Source: a virus
Direction: 5' to 3' (one strand)
IMG/VR virus record: IMGVR_UViG_3300028581_000092
Location: 1 to 40,697 of that record
DNA length: 40,697 nucleotides
Below the pieces are notes generated by a model. The model was given only the letters and a program-made list of their open reading frames with translations, ran no database searches and was not told the DNA's origin. A program made the translations under genes and the position numbers. Positions 33,501 through 39,836 of the stretch are shown here, piece by piece. The first letter of the stretch is position 1. Each line of letters starts with the position of its first letter.

Positions 33501-34990
33501 TGAAAAAAATATTAATCATATTATCACTATTATTTTCCTCTAATTTATTTGGACAGGGGTTCACGTATTCGTATGTGGACCCTTGTTCCAAAAAACAAAA
33601 AGTAATTAATATTACGGGTAACCAAAATGTTACCGTGAACTACCTTGGTTTTATTGGTAGTTTTAGCCAAACAGATTTTGTTAATGGTACTTTTGATAAT
33701 TGGATAACAAGTGTTCAAGTTCAAGGTGCAAATCAACCATGTGATGAGATGATGACACAAACTCAGACAACTCAAAATATGATTATTACTCAAAACATAA
33801 TAGCAACATTGACTTCTATTACTGCGGCATCTACTATGAGTGTATCATCGGTTGGTAACTCAATTAGTAATAGTGTAGATAATGCTTCGTCAAATAACTC
33901 TTCGTCCTCAAGAAGAGGTTCTTCAAACAAACAAAACAATGGAACAAATCAATCAAATAATACATCTTCAGGAACTGTATCGAATGGTTCTACAACTCAA
34001 AACGGAACACCTAACACAACAGGAAACTCAGGAGGTGGTTCAACTAATGGTGGAGGAAATTCGCAACAAGGAGAAACAACTAACCAAAATGGAGGAAACA
34101 CATCAAGTTCGGGTAACTCAACTCAAGGTGGAAGTGGACAGACTCAGCCATCTGTAAACAATCCTTCAAATAATAATTCAAGTCAAGGTAATACCCAATC
34201 GGGTACAAATACAGGTCAAAGTGGGGGTGGTAATACCCAATCGGGTACAAATCCAACTGATAAACCTAAACAAGAGACTACGGGTGGAGGTGTTGGTGGA
34301 ACAACAAACTCTGTTGCAAACGCTGCAGAATCATCATCAGGTAATGGTGGTGGTTCCAAAGTTAGAGTGGGTTCAGTAATTGGTACGGGTGATATCGTTG
34401 CGTTAAGAAGTAATGAAGACGGTTCAAATCAGTTTAAAGGGACTATGTCGGTTACCAAGTCAAATACAAACAATACAAAGGCAAAAGGATTTCTTTTGAA
34501 CTTCACAACAACAATTAATAATACAAACCTTACATTTTACGGGGCGTTTTCTAATAAGAAAAAAACAAACACTTTGATTGTTGCGAACTCATCTATGATT
34601 GATTTTGAAAAAAACCTGTTCAACACATCAACTGCAATGAATTCAAAGAGATTTGGTAAATTAACTATGATGGGTGGACTGAACATGACTGTGGGTGTTT
34701 TAGCCGGTGAAGGGTTTTCAAACTTGTCAGCAATTGGTGGAGGGTTTATGCCATTCAAAGCATCTAAAAAACTTTCAGGGAATATATTAATGTTGGGGGT
34801 TTATTCACCCTTTACAAAGTTCTATGATGGTAAGTGGTGGGATTCAGGAATCTTATTGGTACCGTTCAGTTCTTGGGATTATACAATATCAAAATCATTC
34901 AAGTACAACGTGAGTATTTCTAGTACTTACCAAGTAAAAGGTAATGTATTAAACTATCAAATATTAACAGGGGCAAAAATTTTATTATGA
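33500..34990 (+). CDS. Secreted N/Q/G/S/T-rich protein with beta-rich C-terminal domain, 496 aa
   Basis: Signal peptide 1-19 (LLFSSNLFGQ). Residues ~20-90 are a small globular part with two Cys. Residues ~115-290 are low-complexity Asn/Gln/Gly/Ser/Thr, including the repeated NTQSGTN. Residues ~295-496 are beta-rich, with alternating strands that could be a membrane barrel or autotransporter-like fold, ending ILTGAKILL. The composition of the middle resembles amyloid- or adhesin-type linkers. Placed next to the CsgG-like channel, it is a candidate export substrate. Confidence 0.75.
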   Translation: MKKILIILSLLFSSNLFGQGFTYSYVDPCSKKQKVINITGNQNVTVNYLGFIGSFSQTDFVNGTFDNWITSVQVQGANQPCDEMMTQTQTTQNMIITQNIIATLTSITAASTMSVSSVGNSISNSVDNASSNNSSSSRRGSSNKQNNGTNQSNNTSSGTVSNGSTTQNGTPNTTGNSGGGSTNGGGNSQQGETTNQNGGNTSSSGNSTQGGSGQTQPSVNNPSNNNSSQGNTQSGTNTGQSGGGNTQSGTNPTDKPKQETTGGGVGGTTNSVANAAESSSGNGGGSKVRVGSVIGTGDIVALRSNEDGSNQFKGTMSVTKSNTNNTKAKGFLLNFTTTINNTNLTFYGAFSNKKKTNTLIVANSSMIDFEKNLFNTSTAMNSKRFGKLTMMGGLNMTVGVLAGEGFSNLSAIGGGFMPFKASKKLSGNILMLGVYSPFTKFYDGKWWDSGILLVPFSSWDYTISKSFKYNVSISSTYQVKGNVLNYQILTGAKILL

Positions 34991-35439
34991 GAAAACTAAT
35001 TATAACAATAGGTATTATACTAAGTGGTATAAATCTAAACGCACAAGATTGTTACACTGTAACTAAAGTAGAAAATAAAACAGACAATCCTGATTTATCT
35101 TCAAAGAGATTCACCTTTGGTGTTAAACAAATTACCGAAGAATTAGTAAGTCAAAAATATTCATTATGTGAAGATGGTGCACCAATAACTGTTGATATAG
35201 TTTCTATTGAAGCACCTTCAATTGGTTTTAACATCGGACCATTCATGATTAAAAAGAAAATAACTATCGTAAAGACTAAAATGATTATTGATTCTGTGGT
35301 TTACGAGGGTGAGGGTGATGCTAAATTATCCGTAAAAGCTGGTTTTGCCGAATTAAGAGATGAGAACTTACCTTTCGAGAAATCAGTCTTTGCTACAGCT
35401 GTAAAAAAATCTATTGAAGATGCTTTGAGTAAATTCTAA
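34987..35439 (+). CDS. Small secreted protein, 150 aa
   Basis: Signal peptide 1-19 (IIGIILSGINLNAQ-type ending). The mature part contains a beta-alpha pattern: FTFGVKQITEELV, PITVDIVSIEAPSIGFNIGP, then VYEGEGDAKLSVKAGF and a C-terminal helix. The overall order (helix, strands, long sheet, helix) resembles small envelope lipoproteins of the YajG/LptE type, but there is no lipobox and the match is weak. ATGA overlap with the previous gene, TAATG with the next. Confidence 0.72.
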   Translation: MRKLIITIGIILSGINLNAQDCYTVTKVENKTDNPDLSSKRFTFGVKQITEELVSQKYSLCEDGAPITVDIVSIEAPSIGFNIGPFMIKKKITIVKTKMIIDSVVYEGEGDAKLSVKAGFAELRDENLPFEKSVFATAVKKSIEDALSKF

Positions 35440-36599
35440 TGAGAATTTTGTTGTTCATAATGAGTTACTTTATTTTTGGTGATTTGGTATCCCAAAATTT
35501 TACTTATTCAGGAACAATATACAATGCTGATGAAACAGGTGCAAATAATGTACCTGTCAAATTATACAAAAGGAGCGTCAGTACTACTGGAAACAACAGT
35601 ACGTCTGTAAAAGTATATCGGACTCACTTCGGAACAGGTAATACATCTCAATACCAAGCATATCCATCCACAAGAACTGAAATGGATAGGTGTTTCAACA
35701 CTTCTTATAGTGCAACTAATCTTTGGTGGAGTGGGACCATGTCAGGGAACGTATCATTGAATTTTGGGCAATATACAAGTCTTACATCTGCCGGAGCAAC
35801 CGTTCCGACAAGTGGTGAGTATTATGCTGTTGAGGTAACATTCACTTTTACTCCCCAAGAAACAGGAAGTTATTCTTTTGGAATAACCTCTGATGATGGT
35901 TCAGATTTATTGTTGGTTAACACTGGTAATATAGTCGAGTGGTACGGTGGTAAAGGATATGGTGTCTACAGATACGGTACCGTTAATTTGACAAAAGGAA
36001 ATTCATATACTTTTATCGCAAGAATGCAAGAGTATGGTGGTGGGGATGGTTTATATTTAGTGTGGAGAAGACCCTCCCAAACAACTCACTCATATCAATC
36101 ATCAGAGATTGGTACTCAATCTACTACAACAACAACTTGGGCTTTGGAAGCAACTTCTAATACAAATTCTACCGGTTATTATAGTTTTAACAGAACGAGT
36201 GACCCATCAAAACAATACTATATTGAAGTTGTCTCACAAACTCCTGTTACAAGTTTGAATAATTCTGACGGGTTAATAATTGGTAATTATGTCTTGAAAA
36301 ACAAATCTGTAAATGGTATTATCTTTCAAACCTACGATTTGAACAATGATGGTAAATTAACAGTTTCGGACCAATTTTTACTTTTTGCTAAAAAATCAGG
36401 TCTTAAATCTACGTGGGGGTCTTTACCTATCTCAAGATTTTTCATTCAGAGTGAATTTGATTCATTGAAAGTGGCAAATTCCAATTTAAGAAATACTTAT
36501 TCAGGTGTTGCGACTTATACATCTTCAACCCTAACAAGTGGTGGAAGTTTGAATTTATATTTGATTGCTACAGGATATTATAAACAAGTTACCTATTAA
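35439..36599 (+). CDS. Secreted PA14-domain protein with dockerin-like module, 386 aa
   Basis: Signal peptide ends near residue 19 (GDLVSQ). Residues ~50-215 fit a PA14 carbohydrate-binding domain: VEVTFTFTPQETGSYSFGIT, SDDGSDLLLV, then YTFIARMQEYGGGDGLYLVW. After a linker, YDLNNDGKLTVSDQFLLFAK (~300-319) is a dockerin-like calcium loop. It is followed by TWGSLPISRFFIQSEF, which aligns with TWANSVPDVKFFTQSEY in the protein at 30154. It lacks a T9SS sorting domain and ends shortly after this module. Likely a surface adhesin or glycan binder. Confidence 0.8.
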   Translation: MRILLFIMSYFIFGDLVSQNFTYSGTIYNADETGANNVPVKLYKRSVSTTGNNSTSVKVYRTHFGTGNTSQYQAYPSTRTEMDRCFNTSYSATNLWWSGTMSGNVSLNFGQYTSLTSAGATVPTSGEYYAVEVTFTFTPQETGSYSFGITSDDGSDLLLVNTGNIVEWYGGKGYGVYRYGTVNLTKGNSYTFIARMQEYGGGDGLYLVWRRPSQTTHSYQSSEIGTQSTTTTTWALEATSNTNSTGYYSFNRTSDPSKQYYIEVVSQTPVTSLNNSDGLIIGNYVLKNKSVNGIIFQTYDLNNDGKLTVSDQFLLFAKKSGLKSTWGSLPISRFFIQSEFDSLKVANSNLRNTYSGVATYTSSTLTSGGSLNLYLIATGYYKQVTY

Positions 36600-36602
36600 A
36601 AA

Positions 36603-37190
36603 ATGAAGAAATTATTTTTATTAATCCCAATATTATTTTTTACATCCTCAATAAATTTAGATGATGTAACATTACAGAAAACAATCTATAAAGTACGATA
36701 TTCACAAGTTTTCGAACAACCTTTGGAATTGACTTATGAGTCATCAAACCGACCTACCAATGTTAACAGAGGGTCTATGGATTTCTACTTAGAACCAAAT
36801 GTTAAAACTTCAGACGGCGCAGACTACGTTAATAACATTTATGATAAAGGACATCTTGCACCTGCAGCAACTTTTTCAGATAATGAACAGAACCTTAAAA
36901 CAACTTTTTCATATCTTAATTGTGCATTACAAAATCAATACCTCAACAGAGGGGAATGGAGATTACTTGAGGAACAAGAAAGAAAATGGGATGATGCTGA
37001 GAAGTTAACCATCAAGATAAGTGTTGAATTCAAAAATAAAAACACTGTCTTACCAACAGGTGCTACAGTACCAACAGGATTTACCAAACACATATACTTT
37101 AACAATCAAAGATTTTGGAAATGTTATTACTTCCCAAATGTAAAACCAACTAAAAAGTGGGGTGAACATCAAATTTCTTGTAGTCACTAA
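36603..37190 (+). CDS. Secreted DNA/RNA non-specific endonuclease
   Basis: 195 residues. Signal peptide (MKKLFLLIPILFFTSS). The nuclease motif is YDKGHLAPAA (D81, H84), equivalent to DRGH of the NucA/NUC1 beta-beta-alpha-metal family. It is followed by NCALQNQYLNRGEWRLLEE, which supplies the metal-binding Asn. Short for the family but the active site is intact. Exported to the periplasm or outside, it could degrade free DNA, for example competing phage DNA or host debris. Last gene of the operon. Confidence 0.87.
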   Translation: MKKLFLLIPILFFTSSINLDDVTLQKTIYKVRYSQVFEQPLELTYESSNRPTNVNRGSMDFYLEPNVKTSDGADYVNNIYDKGHLAPAATFSDNEQNLKTTFSYLNCALQNQYLNRGEWRLLEEQERKWDDAEKLTIKISVEFKNKNTVLPTGATVPTGFTKHIYFNNQRFWKCYYFPNVKPTKKWGEHQISCSH

Positions 37191-37201
37191 TATTTAATAG
37201 T

Positions 37202-37462
37202 ATGAAAGTTCGGTTAACGGAATCACAACTTATTGATTTAATTAAGGAGATTGCGGTAAAATCCCCTGAACTCCCACAATCATTTGAATTTAATATGGAT
37301 ATTGAAAAAAAACCAAACAAACAAATCAAAGTAAATTACATATCAGATAGAATGATTTCTAAGTTCAGAGAGATTAATGGTGTGTATGGTGAGGACTTTA
37401 CCTTAGAAGTTCTTGATAGAGTATATGAAATTTTGAGTTCAGAGTTGGGCGGAGAAGAATAG
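37202..37462 (+). CDS. Small protein with N-terminal tag, 86 aa
   Basis: MKVRLTESQLIDLIKEIA matches the tag-like pattern of proteins at 12793, 14158 and 38229. The rest is a beta strand region and a C-terminal helix (FTLEVLDRVYEILSSEL). TATTTAATAGT lies immediately before the ATG. Function unknown. Confidence 0.75.
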   Translation: MKVRLTESQLIDLIKEIAVKSPELPQSFEFNMDIEKKPNKQIKVNYISDRMISKFREINGVYGEDFTLEVLDRVYEILSSELGGEE

Positions 37463-37490
37463 TTTACTATATTTTTAAAAAATATAACCA

Positions 37491-37718
37491 ATGAAAGTTC
37501 TGCGAAAAAAAATTAAGGTATTTGATGGTAAACCCACAAAAAGCGGTGGACACTCCCAATGGTTATCCAAAATTACAAAATTAGATTATCTTACATTGGA
37601 ATTTGGTTTGTGGAGGTTTCATTACGACCACTTTTATTATGATGGACAACATCATGCTCTCTATTTGGGATTGGTTAGAATCTTTTGGGGTGGATTCCCA
37701 TTTAAAGATGAAGAATAA
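37491..37718 (+). CDS. Small aromatic-rich hypothetical, 75 aa
   Basis: MKVLRKKIKVFDGKPTKSGG start; basic N-terminus, then a beta-rich region with many Trp, Tyr and His (FGLWRFHYDHFYYDGQHHAL). His/Asp clusters could bind metal. Followed by a terminator. No family recognised. Confidence 0.7.
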   Translation: MKVLRKKIKVFDGKPTKSGGHSQWLSKITKLDYLTLEFGLWRFHYDHFYYDGQHHALYLGLVRIFWGGFPFKDEE

Positions 37719-37726
37719 TTTGAACA

Positions 37727-37750
37727 CTCACTTGTAAGTGGGGTTTTTTT
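37727..37750 (+). terminator. Rho-independent terminator overlapping the next promoter
   Basis: CTCACT pairs with AGTGGG (one G-T) in a small hairpin followed by T7. The -33 CTTG of the next gene lies inside the hairpin. Confidence 0.65.
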
Positions 37751-37762
37751 ATTTTAAATTTG
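37731..37762 (+). promoter_or_regulatory. Bacteroidetes-type promoter, predicted leaderless
   Basis: CTTG at 37731-37734 (one mismatch), 20-base spacer, TAAATTTG at 37755-37762, four bases, then ATG 37767. Confidence 0.65.
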
Positions 37763-37766
37763 TTGT

Positions 37767-38000
37767 ATGGAAAAACGTTCAACCAAAACCCTTGATGTGA
37801 ATACATGGATAAAAAAAGTAATTCGTAGTTGTGAGACTATACAACAACTTCATACTGCCAGACAACTTAAGAATAATTTTTTGAGAAGTTTGGATACCGA
37901 TAAAAGTACTGATAGAGAATTATACCGTTTGGTTGATAATGACTTGACAGTTACCTTCCATACCAAATTTCGTGAATTGGTTGATGGTCAATCCAAATAA
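37767..38000 (+). CDS. Small helical hypothetical, 77 aa
   Basis: Mostly helical and basic: NTWIKKVIRSCETIQQLHTA then RQLKNNFLRSL. No motif recognised. Single-gene unit with a leaderless-type promoter and a strong terminator at 38106. Its end overlaps a minus-strand sigma-like remnant by 13 bases. Confidence 0.75.
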   Translation: MEKRSTKTLDVNTWIKKVIRSCETIQQLHTARQLKNNFLRSLDTDKSTDRELYRLVDNDLTVTFHTKFRELVDGQSK

Positions 38001-38101
38001 CCCTCAAGTGATTTTTTCAAAGCAGATTTTGCTTTACTGATTTGTGAACGAGATGTTCCTGGGTCAATCCCTAAGACACTGGCAACTTCACTTATTGGTA
38101 A
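37988..38101 (-). pseudogene. Remnant of a sigma-70 family factor (region 4 helix-turn-helix only)
   Basis: Minus-strand frame of 37 residues with no start codon, ending at TGA: LPISEVASVLGIDPGTSRSQ then ISKAKSALKKSLEGYLD. This is the region 4.2 pattern of ECF/sigma-70 factors (E-x-A-x-x-L-G-I-x-x-G-T-x-x-S-x-x-x-x-A). The upstream frame stays open through a bidirectional terminator but contains no sigma region 2. It is best read as a C-terminal gene fragment; the stop overlaps the tail of the plus gene. Confidence 0.6.
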
Positions 38102-38105
38102 AAAT

Positions 38106-38135
38106 AAAAGGGGAGTAGCGAATTCCCCTTTTTTT
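38106..38135. terminator. Bidirectional terminator
   Basis: AAAAGGGGA / TCCCCTTTT perfect stem with a 9-base loop; T-run on the plus strand and TTTTATTTTT on the minus strand. The rest of 38136-38228 is AT-rich leader with TATAAATA at 38204-38211. Confidence 0.8.
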
Positions 38136-38228
38136 GTTACCGAAAACGATAACGGTCCTAATTGCCCTGAAACAGGGGGCTTGAAACAACATTTGTTTCA
38201 TAATATAAATATCACGATATTTAAAGTT

Positions 38229-38594
38229 ATGAAGTATGTTATCACTCAAAGTCAATTTCATAAGTTAGTTTATGGTTACCTGAACAAATTGGTTAAGTCT
38301 GCCGAAGTTGTTAGAGAAGAAAGTAGATATGTAGAAGGTGGTTTTAGTGTGACTGTAGATACCAATGGTCAACGACGATTCACTTATCAATTCACACCTG
38401 AAGGTGAAAGCTGGGATGACCCTACGGACAAAATTTATCCTGATAACGGTACACTTATAATTAAAAATGGTATTACTGACGATATGAAAGATTTGTTTGG
38501 ACTTAGAAAAAGTAAGTTATTTGATTTAATTGCGGATTGGTTTACGGAGACATACAAAGTTGATGTGGACAGTGTATCGGAAAGCTCATATTAA
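38229..38594 (+). CDS. Hypothetical with N-terminal tag, 121 aa
   Basis: ATG 38229 chosen because MKYVITQSQFHKLV matches the tag pattern of other proteins in the window and TATTTAAAGTT precedes it; the longer frame starts at 38181. Residues 30-60 include a beta hairpin (GGFSVTVDTNGQRRFTYQF), with an amphipathic helix region at the end (LFDLIADWFTETYKV). Function unknown. Own terminator. Confidence 0.75.
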   Translation: MKYVITQSQFHKLVYGYLNKLVKSAEVVREESRYVEGGFSVTVDTNGQRRFTYQFTPEGESWDDPTDKIYPDNGTLIIKNGITDDMKDLFGLRKSKLFDLIADWFTETYKVDVDSVSESSY

Positions 38595-38600
38595 ATTTAA

Positions 38601-38628
38601 AACCCTCAATGAAAATTGGGGGTTTTTT
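38601..38628 (+). terminator. Rho-independent terminator
   Basis: AACCCTCAAT / ATTGGGGGTT (one G-T pair) around a GAAA loop, with T6 at the end. Confidence 0.88.
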
Positions 38629-38677
38629 GTTGTAAGTAATTATTTAAATGTAAAAATTTATTTTTATATTTAAAAAT

Positions 38678-39409
38678 ATGTTGAGCGATAGTTTTTATAA
38701 TAATTTTGAATCCTATAAAAATATTTACAATAATCAGAGTCCCTATCCTCATGTTGTTATTGATAATTTTCTAAGAGATGATGTTTATAATGCGTTGATG
38801 AACGAGGTTAATCAATTATCAAAAAAACCTGATTCATTTTTTATTAACAATGTTTATGGTATTATAGATGAGCATGATAGTCAAAGGGGTAAAAGACAAG
38901 TTGATGGAATAGAAAAAATGGATTTAAAAATGGTTGAGGTGATTAAATTTCTTAATTCTAAATATTTTTTGGGTTTGGTAAAAGATATGACAGGATTTAA
39001 AGAATTACAATCAATTGAAAATTATAGTAACTCAGGATACCATCAAACTCACCGTGGAGGTTTTTTGGATGTTCATCATGATTTTAATTTATCTCATCAT
39101 GATTCTACTTTGTTTCGTCAAATCAATTTTTTACTTTACCTTAATAAAAATTGGGAATCTGAATGGGGTGGTGATTTAGAATTATGGGACAAAGACATGT
39201 CAGGACCTGTCAAATTAATATCTCCAATTGGTAATCGTGTTGTAATGTTTAACATTGATAGGGCGCCTCACGGACATCCTAACCCACTAAACTGTCCTGA
39301 AAATGAGTACAGAAAAAGTTTTGCATTATATTATTATAATAGGGAAAACCCAAAATATAATCTTGTTAACAGGGCCATTTGGAAAAATGAAATTGATACA
39401 TTAACATAA
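38678..39409 (+). CDS. 2OG-Fe(II) oxygenase, prolyl-4-hydroxylase-like
   Basis: 243 residues. Jelly-roll core with the iron motif HHD (H133, D135) in FLDVHHDFN, distal His 198 in APHGHP, and Arg 212 (YRKSFALYYY), which binds 2-oxoglutarate. INFLLYLNKNW and EWGGDLELW are the typical core strands. Such enzymes hydroxylate prolyl or other residues using O2 and 2-oxoglutarate. The collagen-like proteins at 3-6546 are conceivable substrates, though they contain little proline. Other substrates (sugars, nucleotides) are possible. TATTTAAAAAT precedes the ATG. Confidence 0.9.
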   Translation: MLSDSFYNNFESYKNIYNNQSPYPHVVIDNFLRDDVYNALMNEVNQLSKKPDSFFINNVYGIIDEHDSQRGKRQVDGIEKMDLKMVEVIKFLNSKYFLGLVKDMTGFKELQSIENYSNSGYHQTHRGGFLDVHHDFNLSHHDSTLFRQINFLLYLNKNWESEWGGDLELWDKDMSGPVKLISPIGNRVVMFNIDRAPHGHPNPLNCPENEYRKSFALYYYNRENPKYNLVNRAIWKNEIDTLT

Positions 39410-39436
39410 ATCTCATGAATATAATATTTAAATGTC

Positions 39437-39610
39437 ATGAGAGACGCGTATTCAATAATCGGGAAAGAAGTTTACTACAAAGAAAAAACTTGGACGGTGA
39501 AAGATTTTTTCTATGTTCCAAATAATGCAAACATTTACGTTGGGTTAAGAAGTGGGGGTATTACCCTCAATGTTATTCTTGATGATGTGATGAGTTTGCT
39601 AATTCAGTAA
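39437..39610 (+). CDS. Small hypothetical, 57 aa
   Basis: ATG 39437, TAA at 39608-39610. MRDAYSIIGKEVYYKEKTWT, then a beta-rich region (ANIYVGLRSGGITLNVIL) and a short C-terminal helix. Compact all-beta fold likely. TATTTAAATGTC lies directly before the start. No family recognised. Confidence 0.65.
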   Translation: MRDAYSIIGKEVYYKEKTWTVKDFFYVPNNANIYVGLRSGGITLNVILDDVMSLLIQ

Positions 39611-39625
39611 TTTGGATTTATTAAA

Positions 39626-39757
39626 GTGAAAGTATTTTTTGATATAGTAATTGCGGTCCTCTTAACTTTGGGGACCGTTCAGTTTATTGGGTGGTTATTC
39701 TCATTACCCGAAAAGATTGTTGAATGGTATTACAACAACAAGTACAAACCAAAATAA
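39626..39757 (+). CDS. Small membrane protein, 43 aa
   Basis: GTG 39626 preceded by TTAAA; TAA at 39755-39757. One hydrophobic helix (FFDIVIAVLLTLGTVQFIGW) and a basic, Tyr-rich tail (VEWYYNNKYKPK). Typical of tiny phage membrane proteins. Sixteen bases after the previous gene. Confidence 0.6.
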   Translation: MKVFFDIVIAVLLTLGTVQFIGWLFSLPEKIVEWYYNNKYKPK

Positions 39758-39836
39758 TTTTTTTATTTAAAGTTTTTGTTGTACATAAGATAAATGTGAT
39801 TACCTTCGTATTGTTATTTAAAAACTACTTATAGTT

